Positions 22,881 through 32,139 of a stretch of 64,000 nucleotides of DNA are shown here, piece after piece. The notes beneath the pieces were generated by a model. That model was not told the DNA's origin. It did not search any database and saw only the letters and a list, made by a program, of their open reading frames with translations. Position 1 is the stretch's first letter. Every line of letters starts with the position of its first letter. A program made the position numbers and the translations under genes. The DNA comes from Actinomyces capricornis (lineage in GTDB: Bacteria; Actinomycetota; Actinomycetes; Actinomycetales; Actinomycetaceae): NCBI RefSeq assembly GCF_019974135.1, contig NZ_AP025017.1, forward strand, positions 3,038,001 to 3,102,000. The letters run 5' to 3'.

Positions 22881-25800
22881 CCATGCTCGACACGCTCTTC
22901 GGCCTCATCCCCGCCCAATCCCGGGGGCAGCAGTGGCTGGCCGAGGAGCTCCAGCTCATCAACTGGGGCGGCTACGACGGCGGTCCCCACCGCGTCCGCT
23001 TCTCCCCGGGAGCCACCCTGCTGTGCGGGGGCTCGGGCTCGGGCAAGTCCACCCTCATGGATGCCTACATCGCGCTCATGATGCCCCACACCACGCCCTT
23101 CAACGGCGCCTCCAACGGCGGGGTCTCGGGGCGGGCCCGCAGCGGGGACCAGCGCAACATCCTGTCCTACGGGCGCGGCAAGATCGATGAGTCGCGCACT
23201 GAGGAGGGCACGCGCATGCGCGTCCTGCGGGGCGACGGCCGCGACACGTGGACGGCCGTGTCCATGACCTGGGCCGACCACGACGGCTCCCGCTTCACCG
23301 CGGTGCGCGCCTGGTACATCCCCGCCTCCGCCCGCGCCCTGGAGGAGACGGTCAAGGTGCGCGGCGTCGTCGATGGCCCCTTCGACCTGGCCCGCCTGGA
23401 GGAGGCCGCCGCCCAGCGCCTGGCCGCACCTGCCCTGAGAGCCGCAGGGCTGGAGACCATGGCCACCGACCGCGAGTTCCTGGCCCGCATGTACTCGGTG
23501 CTGGGCATCGGGGCCGCAGGCTCGGGCGCCAAGGCCATGGGCCTGCTGGCCAGGATCCAGGCGGGCCAGCAGATCAGCACCGTAGACGAGCTCTACAAGC
23601 GCATGGTGCTGGAGGCCCCTGAGACCCTGGCGGCGGCCGACGGCGTGGTGGCCCACTTCGACGAGCTCGACGCCACCCGCGAGCGCATGGTCACCGCCCA
23701 GAAGCAGGTGCGGGCCCTGGCCCCCATCCGCCAGATGCGCGAGCGGATCGAGCAGGCCGGCGAGCGCCTGAGGCTCATCGACCGCATCGGCTCCTTCTCC
23801 CAGTCGGATTCCCGGGCGGCGCTGTGGCGCCATGAGCGCCGGCTGGGCCTGCTGCGGGAGGTGGAGGACGAGCTGCACAGCCGCAAGCGGGCGGCCGACG
23901 CCGTGCTGCGCGAGCGCGAGGCCGCAGCGCGCACCGCCCAGGCGGAGTACGAGGCGGCCCTGGAGGTGGTGCGCCACTCGGGAGGGGGGCGGTTGGAGGC
24001 CGCCGAGCGCGAGCTGCGGGCAGTGGAGCGGCGCCTGGAGGATGTGCGCCGGGCCCGCGAGCGCTTCACCGAGGCCACCGCCTGCCTGGAGGCGCAGGCC
24101 ACCACTGAGAAGGACTTCGCCGCCCTGGCCCGGCTCGCGCGCGCCGAGCTGGACAGCCCCCGGGGCCGCACGGTGCTGCGCAACGCCTACGCCGAGGCCC
24201 GCGCTCAGGCGACCGCCCTGCGCCGGGACCTGGAGGAGGCGCAGGTGGAGCGGGAACTGGCGCGGGGCCGCCAGGACAGCATCCCCACCCGCCTCCACGA
24301 CTCGCGGCGGATGCTGGCCGAGGCGGTGGGCCTGAGCGCCTCCGAGCTGCCCTTCGTGGGTGAGCTGGTGGAGGTGCGCGCCGAGTTCGAGCCGTGGCGC
24401 GAGGCCTTCAACCTGGCGCTGGGCGGCTTCGCCACCACCCTGCTCATCGATGCCGCCCACCTGGACCGCTTCCGGGAGGCCATCAATGGGGTGCGCACGC
24501 CTGTCCGGCTGCGCTACGAGGGGGCCCACACGGGCCTGGAGCGCCGGGGGGAGCTCGATCCCCGCAGCCTGCCGGGACGCCTGGACTACCGTGAGACCGT
24601 CTTCACCGGCTGGCTCAAGGACCGCCTGGAGCAGCAGTTCGGCTTCATCTGCGTCGATTCCGCGCGCGAGCTGCGCGACCACCCCAGGGCCCTGACCCTC
24701 ACCGGCCAGGTGTCCCAGGGCGGCCGTGGCGCCCACGGTGGGCAGGGCGGGCGCAATGTGCTCGGCTTCTCCTCCCACCGCCGCCTGGAGGAGCTGGACC
24801 AGCACATCGCCGCCCTGCGCGAGCGCTCGGCTCGCGCTGCGCAGGAGCAGGCGCGGGCCGAGGAGGACCTGGACGCCATGGAGGCCCGCCACGGTGCCTA
24901 CGCCAGGGTGGTGGAGACCGACTGGGCGCAGATCGATGTGGCCTCCGTGGAGCGCGAGCGCCAGCGGTGGAGCGAGGTTATTGCCGAGGCCTCCTCCTCC
25001 AGCCCCCAGATCGCGGCGCTCCAGCAGCGCTGCGCCGCCCTGCAGGCCAGGGTCGAGGGCCTGCGCGAGGAGATCGGCCGGGCCAAGGCCAGGCGGGAGC
25101 AGGTCGAGAACCAGTGGGCGGCCAACACCGACGCTGTCGACGAGGCTCAGACGGCACTGGATGAGGCCCGGGAGCAGGGGATCGGGTTCTGTGATGAGGA
25201 GGAGGCCTACCTCGATGCCCGCTTCCCCTTGGAGGATCCCGGTACTGGGGCCGGGACGGAGACGGGGGCCGAGGGCACTGCTGGGGGCGGCGCGTCCGCG
25301 GCTGCGCCGTCGAGCGCCGCACGGCTGGAGCGCTTCGACGCCGCCCTGTCCACGGCCTCGCGGCTGGTGGAGGAGGACCGGCGCGCCGCCATGGACACCG
25401 TGGGCCAGCAGCGCGAGGCCCTGCGGCGCACGCTGGAGGGCTTCTTGGACGCCTGGCCCAACCCGAGCCTGCGGGCCGACCCCGACACCTCCCTGAAGGA
25501 CTTCGAGCGGATCCTCCAGGACCTGGAGACCAGCGGCCTGCACGAGCTGGAGGCCCAGTGGCGCAACAGCCTCCTGCGCCTGTCGGGCAATGACCTGACC
25601 AACCTGGACTCCGCGCTCAGCCGGGCTCGGCGGGAGATCCAGGAGCGCATCGCGCCGGTCAACCGGATCATGGAGGATCTGCCCTTCTACGACGACGACC
25701 ACCGGCTGCAGATCACCCTGCACGAGAACCAGTCCGAGGTGCGGCGCCGCTTCCGCAAGGAGCTGCGGGCGGTGCGAGCGCTCATCGACGCGGCGAGCAG

Positions 25801-26335
25801 CGACCCGGAGCGCGAGCAGGCCTATGGGCGGATGTCGCGGCTCATCGACAGGATCCGCCGCGATGCCCCCGATGTCGCCACGCTCATCGATGTCCGCACG
25901 CATGTGCGCATCAGTGCCGAGAAGATCCATGCCCGCACCAAGGAGCATGCGGCCCTCTACGACCACATCGGGGAGAAGTCGGGTGGGGAGTCCCAGGAGC
26001 TCATCGCCTTCATCGTGGGGGCGGCCCTGCGCTACCAGCTCGGCGACGCCGATGCGGCCCGGCCCCGCTATGCCGTGGTCTTCCTGGATGAGGCCCTCAT
26101 CAAGGCCGACGCCCGTTTCACCCGGCGGGCCATCGGCGCGTGGCGGGGCCTGGGCTTCCAGCTGGTCATCGGTGCGCCGAACGACAAGTACAGCGCCATC
26201 GAGCCCCATGTGGAGGCCGAGTACGACATCCTCAAGGACACCCGTGGCCGCTCCTGGGCCAAGCCGAAGGTCGCGCTGCCGCAGGATGGGGCCGTGGGTC
26301 CTGCCGGGGGTGTGGGCGGCGTGGGGGAGCGGTGA
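22877..26335 (+). CDS. jetC: SMC-like ATPase, JetC/MksB
   Basis: An 1152-residue SMC-type ATPase. Walker A is [10 protein letters not shown] (residues ~51-60); two long coiled-coil arms flank a hinge; the ABC signature region [10 protein letters not shown] lies near residue 1031 and Walker [13 protein letters not shown] near 1067, so both halves of the ATPase site are intact. It matches the MukB-like JetC of Wadjet and MksB/EptC. Start GTG at 22877 (overlap GTGA); an ATG two codons later is possible. All motifs suggest function, so loss of the fourth gene is not matched by decay here. Confidence 0.94.
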   Translation: MTMLDTLFGLIPAQSRGQQWLAEELQLINWGGYDGGPHRVRFSPGATLLCGGSGSGKSTLMDAYIALMMPHTTPFNGASNGGVSGRARSGDQRNILSYGRGKIDESRTEEGTRMRVLRGDGRDTWTAVSMTWADHDGSRFTAVRAWYIPASARALEETVKVRGVVDGPFDLARLEEAAAQRLAAPALRAAGLETMATDREFLARMYSVLGIGAAGSGAKAMGLLARIQAGQQISTVDELYKRMVLEAPETLAAADGVVAHFDELDATRERMVTAQKQVRALAPIRQMRERIEQAGERLRLIDRIGSFSQSDSRAALWRHERRLGLLREVEDELHSRKRAADAVLREREAAARTAQAEYEAALEVVRHSGGGRLEAAERELRAVERRLEDVRRARERFTEATACLEAQATTEKDFAALARLARAELDSPRGRTVLRNAYAEARAQATALRRDLEEAQVERELARGRQDSIPTRLHDSRRMLAEAVGLSASELPFVGELVEVRAEFEPWREAFNLALGGFATTLLIDAAHLDRFREAINGVRTPVRLRYEGAHTGLERRGELDPRSLPGRLDYRETVFTGWLKDRLEQQFGFICVDSARELRDHPRALTLTGQVSQGGRGAHGGQGGRNVLGFSSHRRLEELDQHIAALRERSARAAQEQARAEEDLDAMEARHGAYARVVETDWAQIDVASVERERQRWSEVIAEASSSSPQIAALQQRCAALQARVEGLREEIGRAKARREQVENQWAANTDAVDEAQTALDEAREQGIGFCDEEEAYLDARFPLEDPGTGAGTETGAEGTAGGGASAAAPSSAARLERFDAALSTASRLVEEDRRAAMDTVGQQREALRRTLEGFLDAWPNPSLRADPDTSLKDFERILQDLETSGLHELEAQWRNSLLRLSGNDLTNLDSALSRARREIQERIAPVNRIMEDLPFYDDDHRLQITLHENQSEVRRRFRKELRAVRALIDAASSDPEREQAYGRMSRLIDRIRRDAPDVATLIDVRTHVRISAEKIHARTKEHAALYDHIGEKSGGESQELIAFIVGAALRYQLGDADAARPRYAVVFLDEALIKADARFTRRAIGAWRGLGFQLVIGAPNDKYSAIEPHVEAEYDILKDTRGRSWAKPKVALPQDGAVGPAGGVGGVGER

Positions 26336-26502
26336 GCCCGGGCTCATCACCGGGCGCCTCCCTCTTCCTGCCTCCCCAGCCGCGCGTGAGATGGTGCGCC
26401 GCGCTGATGGTGCTCTTGGAGCGCTACTACAAGGAGCAGGGCGTGCAGGTGGAGCCTATCTACCAGGAGGCACCGGGTTCTGTCATCTCATCTTCAGCAT
26501 GA
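26332..26502 (+). CDS. 56-residue ORF in the place of jetD/mksG
   Basis: A GTG at 26332 overlaps the jetC stop (GTGA), the same coupling used at the two earlier junctions. The ORF stops after 56 residues. It contains RVRWCAALMVLLERYYKEQG and ends VISSSA. I see no DUF3322 or DUF2220/toprim motif of JetD. It may be a remnant after a deletion, a small replacement protein, or chance. Nothing in the next 180 bp continues a JetD-like frame. Confidence 0.4.
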   Translation: MSPGSSPGASLFLPPQPRVRWCAALMVLLERYYKEQGVQVEPIYQEAPGSVISSSA

Positions 26503-26682
26503 ACGGCGTCAGAAAGGTCACGGTCGGATCACGCGCGGATAACGCCATGGGTGTGGTTGAGTACATCGGGTTGGAGGCAGTGGGCTCGACGGCCCACTGC
26601 AGGTTCCACCGCGCATCGACGCCGATCCCCGGATTCCGGGATCACCTCCGCGATGCCGCGCCCCGAGCAAGAGAGAACAACC

Positions 26683-27675
26683 ATGATGATCAAGCGTGCT
26701 ATCGCAGCCGCCGTCCTGGCCGCCGCCCCGCTCGCTCTGGCCTCGCCCGCCGCCGCGGTCCAGGCCGAGCCGCCCGCCGCCGTGGGCATCCGGCCCACCG
26801 CCATCACCGCTGAGGGCGCAGGCTACGCCCAGACCGTGCTGGACAAGGTCAACGAGCTGCGCGCGAGCAAGGGCCTGCAGCCGGTCACCCGCTTCGTCGA
26901 GCTGGATAACGTCGCCCAGGGGTGGACCGAGCAGATGGCCGCCGGCGGCTTCCTGGAGCACAACCCCTCCTTCTCCGAGTCCTACCCCAAGGGGTGGAGC
27001 GGCGCCTCGGAGAACATCGCCACCACCGGCGGCCCCTCGTCCACCGCGGACCTGGGCACCATGATGTTCGAGCTGTGGCTCAACTCCCCGGGCCACTACA
27101 AGAACATGGTCGACCCCAACGCCAACGCCATCGGCATCGGCTTCGCCCAGGACTCCAAGGGCTCGTGGTACGCCACCCAGAACTTCGCGGCCTACGCGGA
27201 CACCTCCTCGCTGACCCAGACGGGCGGCAGCAATGGTGACAGCACGGGGGGCAGCACGGGCACCACCCCGCCGGAGACGACCACGCCCCCGGCTCCCCCC
27301 ACGAGCCAGCAGCCGCCGGCCCCGCCGACGACCACGGCACCCGCCCCCGTGCCCTCCACCTCGGCACCCGCGGCCCCGCCCGCCACCCAGAGCGCGCCGC
27401 CGGCGACCCCCAGCGCCCCGGCCACGGAGGCGACGACTCCAGCCCCGACCGCGCCTGCCACCACGGTGCAGACCACTGGCACGACTACCCAGACCGCGGG
27501 CGCCCCCACGGGCCCGGTGGTCACGGCCAGTGCGCCCGTCGTCACCGCGGGAGGCGGCACCCCGGGCGGCCCCACCCTGGCCAACACGGGTACCAGCATC
27601 GCCGCGGCCTTCCTCGCCCAGGCGCTGGTGGGCGCCGGCCTGTTCCTCATGTGGCGCCGTCGTCGCCACAGCTGA
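26683..27675 (+). CDS. Cell-wall-anchored CAP (SCP/PR-1) domain protein
   Basis: A 330-residue secreted protein. Residues 1-26 are a signal peptide (IKRAIAAAVLAAAPLALAS). Residues ~45-180 form a CAP domain: VNELRASKGLQPV, WTEQMAAGGFLEHNPSF, SENIATTG, LWLNSPGHYKNMVDPN and GIGFAQD. A ~120-residue Pro/Thr/Ala-rich wall-spanning region follows. The C-terminus is a sortase signal: LANTG, hydrophobic helix, RRRRHS. LAxTG is the form used by class E sortases of high-GC Gram-positives. CAP proteins act at the surface in adhesion or binding of lipids or peptides; the target is unknown. Confidence 0.92.
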   Translation: MMIKRAIAAAVLAAAPLALASPAAAVQAEPPAAVGIRPTAITAEGAGYAQTVLDKVNELRASKGLQPVTRFVELDNVAQGWTEQMAAGGFLEHNPSFSESYPKGWSGASENIATTGGPSSTADLGTMMFELWLNSPGHYKNMVDPNANAIGIGFAQDSKGSWYATQNFAAYADTSSLTQTGGSNGDSTGGSTGTTPPETTTPPAPPTSQQPPAPPTTTAPAPVPSTSAPAAPPATQSAPPATPSAPATEATTPAPTAPATTVQTTGTTTQTAGAPTGPVVTASAPVVTAGGGTPGGPTLANTGTSIAAAFLAQALVGAGLFLMWRRRRHS

Positions 27676-27727
27676 GGCCGCACCGTCAGAACGACTGACA
27701 GGATGCTGCGCAGGACGCAGCCATCCC

Positions 27728-27773
27728 CATGCGGGTGCGCCCGGGGTCCTTCAGCCCCGGGCGCACCCGCATG
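27728..27773. terminator. Strong hairpin after the CAP gene
   Basis: 19-bp perfect inverted repeat (27728-27746 with 27755-27773) and an 8-nt loop. It lacks a long T-run, like other hairpins at gene ends here. Confidence 0.75.
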
Positions 27774-27872
27774 CTCGCCCAGAACCCGGGCGCCGGGCTC
27801 GCCCAGCACCGCCCACGGCAGGCGGGGCGCTCCTGCTCCGCCCGAGGCTGCCGGACCTGAGAGGATGGGAGA

Positions 27873-28736
27873 GTGAAGCACGCACCCCTCGAGCCCGAGC
27901 TCGCCGCGCCCCTGCCGGAGTCCATCGACCTGCGCCTGATCGTCAGCGATATGGACGGCACCCTCATGGACGGCCAGGGCCTGCCCCCGGCCGGGCTGGT
28001 GCCGTGCCTGGCGGCCATGCGGGCCGCCGGGGTCCTCTTCGCCCCCGCCTCGGGGCGCCAGCTCGCCAACCTGCGCTCCGTCCTGGGACCCGAGATCGAC
28101 GAGGCCCCCGTCATCGCCGAGAACGGCACCCTGGTGGTCCAGGGAAGCCAGGAGATCTACTCCCAGACCATCACCGCCGAGCAGGCCGCCGCAGCCGTGA
28201 CCACGGTGCGCGACCTGCGCATGGACGGCTATGACGTGGGCGCCGTCGTGGCCTGCAAGCACTGCGCCTATGTCGAGCGGCGCGACGCCGCCTTCTTGGA
28301 CCAGGCCTCCCTCTACTATGCGGCCCTGGAGGTCGTCGACGACCTCATGGACATGCCCCTGACCAGCGTCATCAAGATCGCCGTCTACGACTTCGACGAC
28401 GTCGAGAAGGGCACCTCCCAGACCCTGACCGCCGCCGTGCCCGGGGTGCAGACGGTCGTCTCGGGCCGGCACTGGACCGACATGATGTCCCCGGGCGCCT
28501 CCAAGGGCCGGGCCCTGGCCGCGCTCCAGAAGCGCCTGGGCATCACCCCCGCCCAGACCGCCGTCTTCGGCGACTACCTCAACGACCTCGACCTCTACGA
28601 TCACGCCGAGCTGGGCTTCGCCATGCGCAACGCCCACCCCGGTATCCATGCCGTGGCCGCCTACACCGCCCCGGCCAACACCGAGGACGGCGTGCTGCGC
28701 ACCATCAACGAACTGCTCGCCCGCATGCGGCAGTAG
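27873..28736 (+). CDS. Cof-type HAD-IIB hydrolase
   Basis: A 287-residue HAD phosphatase. Motif I is IVSDMDGTLMD with both catalytic Asp residues, motif II is ASGRQL, a Lys occurs in MSPGASKGRAL, and motif IV is GDYLNDLDL. The cap region matches Cof-type (subclass IIB) sugar phosphatases. The substrate is unknown, likely a sugar phosphate or cofactor phosphate. The GTG at 27873 has GAGGAT 6 nt ahead, matching the leaderless spacing. An upstream hairpin isolates it from the CAP gene. Confidence 0.9.
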   Translation: MKHAPLEPELAAPLPESIDLRLIVSDMDGTLMDGQGLPPAGLVPCLAAMRAAGVLFAPASGRQLANLRSVLGPEIDEAPVIAENGTLVVQGSQEIYSQTITAEQAAAAVTTVRDLRMDGYDVGAVVACKHCAYVERRDAAFLDQASLYYAALEVVDDLMDMPLTSVIKIAVYDFDDVEKGTSQTLTAAVPGVQTVVSGRHWTDMMSPGASKGRALAALQKRLGITPAQTAVFGDYLNDLDLYDHAELGFAMRNAHPGIHAVAAYTAPANTEDGVLRTINELLARMRQ

Positions 28737-28775
28737 CAGCGGCGGGGCCCGATGAGCGGGGCCTGGAGGGCGCGC

Positions 28776-29246
28776 TCAGGAGGGCCGGCGGCCCATGAGC
28801 GCATCGAGCTGACGGCGCTCCTTCTTCGTGGGCCGGCCCGCGCCCCGATCGCGGATGATCGCCGCAGGCGCCTCCAGCGGCGAGGGCCGGGGAGGGGAGA
28901 AGTCCGTGTAGGCGGTGCGGGCGATCGGGGCACCGACCCGCTTGGTCAGGATCCGGGTCACTCGCAGGAAGCGGTCGAAGCCATCGACCCGCAGGCGCAC
29001 CTCATCGCCCACCGCCACCCGGTGGGCGGGCTTGACCGTCTCCCCATTGATGCGCACATGCCCCGCCCGGCAGGCAGCCGTGGCCGCCGAGCGGGACTTG
29101 AGCTGGCGCACGCTCCACAGCCACACGTCGATCCTCGTCGAGGCCGGGCCCCCAGCGGTCTCAGCGGCTGCAGCGCCGCCGGAGGAGGCGCCGGGAGGGG
29201 AGCCGGAGGCCGCCTGCCCGCCACGCGAGTGCTGTGCCCTGGTCAT
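28776..29246 (-). CDS. S4-domain RNA-binding protein (Hsp15/RqcP-like)
   Basis: A 156-residue protein with an S4 domain: TRIDVWLWSVRQLKSRSAAT, ACRAGHVRINGETVKPAHRV, VGDEVRLRVDG. The basic tail contains GRPTKKERRQLDALMG, typical of bacterial Hsp15/RqcP proteins that bind obstructed 50S subunits carrying peptidyl-tRNA. The first ~30 residues are low-complexity. The ATG at 29246 has TAGGAT 6 nt upstream. Confidence 0.9.
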   Translation of the reverse strand: MTRAQHSRGGQAASGSPPGASSGGAAAAETAGGPASTRIDVWLWSVRQLKSRSAATAACRAGHVRINGETVKPAHRVAVGDEVRLRVDGFDRFLRVTRILTKRVGAPIARTAYTDFSPPRPSPLEAPAAIIRDRGAGRPTKKERRQLDALMGRRPS

Positions 29247-29252
29247 GGCGCC

Positions 29253-29258
29253 ATCCTA
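29253..29258 (-). promoter_or_regulatory. Candidate -10 element of the S4 gene
   Basis: TAGGAT on the minus strand with a 6-nt gap to the ATG at 29246; leaderless pattern. Confidence 0.4.
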
Positions 29259-29263
29259 AGCGC

Positions 29264-30373
29264 TCAGCGGCGAGGCCGTGAGCGCCTGCGGGCACCACGG
29301 CGCCCTCGGCCCCGAGCACCCCGGACGATGAGGCCCCATCCCAGGATGAGCGCGCCCAGCGCCACCAGGCCCAGGTACACAGTGCTGCCGGCCACCCGGG
29401 AGCCGACCTGGCGCGCCGTGCCCGCGGCCTCCTCCAGCACCGAGGTGGAGCCATCGCCCCCGGCCAGGCAGTCGCTCAGGGCGGTGCGCAGGGCATCGCG
29501 GTCCTGCTGGGGCAGCCCCAGGCCATAGGCGGAGGCCACCGAGACGAAGCGCTGGGCGTAGTGGCAGCGGTACTCGCGGTTCGCCGGCCACCAGCCCTGG
29601 CCCGCCGCCGTCTGCCAGGTGCCGGTCTCGCTGGAGCCCATGGGGCAGGTGGCCGGACCGCAGGCGCCTTTGGCCTCATTGGCCTGCCCATCGACCGCCA
29701 GCAGGTTGAGGGGGTCATTGGCCACCAGCAGGCGCGTGCGCTGCGGCCAGGACCAGGCGCCGTGGGCGTAGAGGTAGTTCAGGGGCACCACATGGTCGAT
29801 CTGCACCGCCGCCGAGGTGTCCTGCCCCCGCTGGAAGGCGATGGTGTCCCCGGTGTAGGGGTCCTGGAGCGTCCCGGACCACACGGTGGCATCCGGGCAG
29901 ACGCCCGCGCCCGCACCGCGGGCCTCCTGGGAGCCCTGGATGCCGGGGGCGCGGGAGTAGTCGGCCTGGCTCAGGTCCCTGGCCAGGATCTCATTGCGGG
30001 TATCGCAGCCATCCCCGTCGACATCCAGCCACGCCTCACCGAACCAGCCCTTGCGCGAGCCGCCCTGCCCCCAGGACTGGGGTGCGGGGGAGTCCTCGGG
30101 CAGGGCCTCCAGGGCGCTGAGCGCCTCCTGGGGCCCCAGGACCCGGCTGCCGCGATCATCCCAGGCCGGCTGGTCCTGACTGGGGACCGGGGCCGCGGGG
30201 TCGGCCGCACCAGGATCCTGGGCGGCCCCGTGAGCGGGGGAGTGGGCCGGGGCGGCGGCCAGGAGCAGCGCCACAGCGGGCAGGAGCAGGGCATGCCGTC
30301 CCAGCGGCCCGGAGGCCGATCGCCGGACTCGGCGCGGGGTCCGGCCCCGGCCCGGGGTCCTAAGAGGGCGCAC
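29264..30373 (-). CDS. Exported HNH (DUF1524/GmrSD-like) nuclease with C-terminal membrane anchor
   Basis: A 369-residue protein. After a basic start comes a signal-peptide core (HALLLPAVALLLAAAPAHS). The HNH region is QIDHVVPLNYLYAHGAWSW, with DH as the first metal/catalytic pair, then ANDPLNLLAVDGQANEAKG and WWPANREYRCHYAQRF. This fits DUF1524-type HNH enzymes of actinobacteria, which are often secreted. A C-terminal hydrophobic helix and RRGARRRSRPRR-like tail would hold it in the membrane, catalytic part outside. The GTG at 30373 overlaps the pgl stop by 14 nt. Likely a nutritional or competitor-DNA nuclease; that is inference. Confidence 0.8.
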   Translation of the reverse strand: MRPLRTPGRGRTPRRVRRSASGPLGRHALLLPAVALLLAAAPAHSPAHGAAQDPGAADPAAPVPSQDQPAWDDRGSRVLGPQEALSALEALPEDSPAPQSWGQGGSRKGWFGEAWLDVDGDGCDTRNEILARDLSQADYSRAPGIQGSQEARGAGAGVCPDATVWSGTLQDPYTGDTIAFQRGQDTSAAVQIDHVVPLNYLYAHGAWSWPQRTRLLVANDPLNLLAVDGQANEAKGACGPATCPMGSSETGTWQTAAGQGWWPANREYRCHYAQRFVSVASAYGLGLPQQDRDALRTALSDCLAGGDGSTSVLEEAAGTARQVGSRVAGSTVYLGLVALGALILGWGLIVRGARGRGRRGARRRSRPRR

Positions 30374-31181
30374 CCGCGGCCGCCGCGGTATCGAGATACC
30401 AGGTGGTGGCCTGCCCGCGGGCGCAGGAGGCCGGCGCCGCCACGGCGTCGGGGGCGCCCAGGGAGGCGGAGACGGCCTGGGCCTTGCCCGCACCCCCGGC
30501 CACGACCATGACCGCCCCGGCGCGGTGGATGACCTCGAAGGTCAGGGAGCATCGCTGCGGGGGCGGCTTGGGGGAGTGGTCGACGGCCACTGCCATCGCC
30601 CCGGTGCACAGCGCCGCGGGGTGGGCGGGGAACAGGGAGCACACATGCGCGTCGGGGCCCAGCCCCAGGTGGATGACGTCGAAGGAGCCGTCCTGGGGGC
30701 CGTGCTCGGCCAGCTCCCGGGCGAAGACGGCGGTGGCCTCCTCCAGGCCGGCCACCTGCTCCGGCCCGGCCAGGCGGTGCACCGCGGACTCGGGGATGCC
30801 CGCCCGGACCAGGGGCGCCGCCAGCAGGTCGTTGCGCTGCTCATCGCCCCGGGGCACGAAGCGCTCATCGCCGAACCACAGGTGGATGGAGCCGAGCACC
30901 GGGGCAGGCAGGGCGCCCAGCTGCTTGGCGAGCATGTCGGCCAGGGTGACGCCGGCCGAGCCGCCGGTGAGGGCCAGGTGCGCCACGCCCCGGTGGGCGA
31001 CCGCCCGCTCCAGGATCCCGGCGGTCTCCTGGGCCGCACGCCGCGAGGCGTCCTCCAGCCCGGGGGCCACCACGATCCGGGGTGCGGGCAGCCCGGCCGC
31101 GGCCGCGGCGATGAGCTCTGCCTGCGCGTCCCGCTGCCCGCCGTGGGCGGCGGGGCCGGCTGGGACCTCAGTGCTGCTCAT
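30360..31181 (-). CDS. pgl: 6-phosphogluconolactonase
   Basis: A 273-residue enzyme that hydrolyses 6-phosphogluconolactone, the second step of the oxidative pentose phosphate pathway. Motifs are HLALTGGSAGVTLADML, IHLWFGDERFVPRGDEQRN (the strongest signature) and HLGLGPDAHVCSLFPAHPA. The N-terminal 30 residues are Ala-rich. It overlaps opcA by 14 nt at its start, so zwf-opcA-pgl form one operon. Confidence 0.95.
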   Translation of the reverse strand: MSSTEVPAGPAAHGGQRDAQAELIAAAAAGLPAPRIVVAPGLEDASRRAAQETAGILERAVAHRGVAHLALTGGSAGVTLADMLAKQLGALPAPVLGSIHLWFGDERFVPRGDEQRNDLLAAPLVRAGIPESAVHRLAGPEQVAGLEEATAVFARELAEHGPQDGSFDVIHLGLGPDAHVCSLFPAHPAALCTGAMAVAVDHSPKPPPQRCSLTFEVIHRAGAVMVVAGGAGKAQAVSASLGAPDAVAAPASCARGQATTWYLDTAAAAGAPS

Positions 31182-32139
31182 GGGCGTACTCCTGGCTGAA
31201 GGCGGTGAGGACCTCGTGGTAGACCAGGTCCGGGGTCAGGCGCCGCAGCTCCTCGTTGAGCGTGGTGATCGGCTCGCGCCGCGCCATGGTCACCACCTGG
31301 GGCTCGCCGGTGCCCGGCCGGGTGATGGTCACCCGCTCATGGTCGTGGCGGGCGATGATGATATCGCCCTGGGAGGTGTGGGCCGTGATGGTGGCGATGC
31401 CCAGGAATCCCTGCTCATCGAGCCGGGTGACCTCCACTCCCAGGCGCAGCCCGAGCCAGGCCGCCATGAGCGAGACCGAGGAGTTCTCGGGCTGGCCGGT
31501 GATGGTGATCCGCTCCACCCTGCCCCCGCGCAGCGCGGAGTCCAGGGTGGTGACCACCATGGCGCGCCACAGGGTGATGCGCGTCCAGGCCAGGTCGATG
31601 TCGCCGCGCACCGAGACCGGGGCCAGGGCGGCCAGGGCCCGGTCCGGGTGCTCCTGGGCGGGGGTGTTGGTGATGCGGGTGCTGCCCAGGCGCCCCAGCG
31701 GGTCCTCGGAGGGCACCATGGGGGCCTGCTCGGGCCACCACACCACCACCGGGACGTCGGGCAGCAGGAAGGGCACCACGAGGGTGTCGGTGTGCTCGGC
31801 CGCCTCCCCCCAGGGGCGCAGGACGATGGTCTCGCCGGCGCCGGCGTCGTGGCCCACGCGGATCTCGGCGTCCAGGTGCCCGGCGCTGCCGGCGGGGCCG
31901 TGGGCCGCATGGCCCTGTCCGGCCCCGCCCTCGCCCTGCGCGGCGGGGGCCACGACGGCGATGACGCGGCACGGGTGGTCGCGGCTGGCCCCGTGGGCGG
32001 CGCACAGCGCCTCGTCCAGGCCCTGGTCATCGGTGGGGATGACCAGGGTCAGGACCCGGGAGGCGCCGGCACTGCCGCTGTGCTCCAGCAGCTCGGAGAC
32101 GATCCGGGCGGTCGTGGTTGCTGAGAGCCGGGTGATCAT
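31168..32139 (-). CDS. opcA: Glucose-6-phosphate dehydrogenase assembly protein OpcA
   Basis: A 323-residue protein. OpcA supports assembly or redox control of glucose-6-phosphate dehydrogenase in cyanobacteria and actinobacteria. Family features include RVLTLVIPTDDQ near the start, VPFLLPDVPVVVWWPEQAP in the middle and RRLTPDLVYHEVLTA at the end. Its ATG overlaps the zwf stop (ATGA), consistent with a shared complex. Confidence 0.95.
   Translation of the reverse strand: MITRLSATTTARIVSELLEHSGSAGASRVLTLVIPTDDQGLDEALCAAHGASRDHPCRVIAVVAPAAQGEGGAGQGHAAHGPAGSAGHLDAEIRVGHDAGAGETIVLRPWGEAAEHTDTLVVPFLLPDVPVVVWWPEQAPMVPSEDPLGRLGSTRITNTPAQEHPDRALAALAPVSVRGDIDLAWTRITLWRAMVVTTLDSALRGGRVERITITGQPENSSVSLMAAWLGLRLGVEVTRLDEQGFLGIATITAHTSQGDIIIARHDHERVTITRPGTGEPQVVTMARREPITTLNEELRRLTPDLVYHEVLTAFSQEYAHEQH

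Noticed and set aside
22637..26350. 1237-codon open frame opposite jetC
   Set aside because: It mirrors jetC, whose ATPase motifs are unmistakable. The translation is low-complexity and Gly/Leu/Val-rich with no domain, which is typical of antisense frames at ~70% GC.
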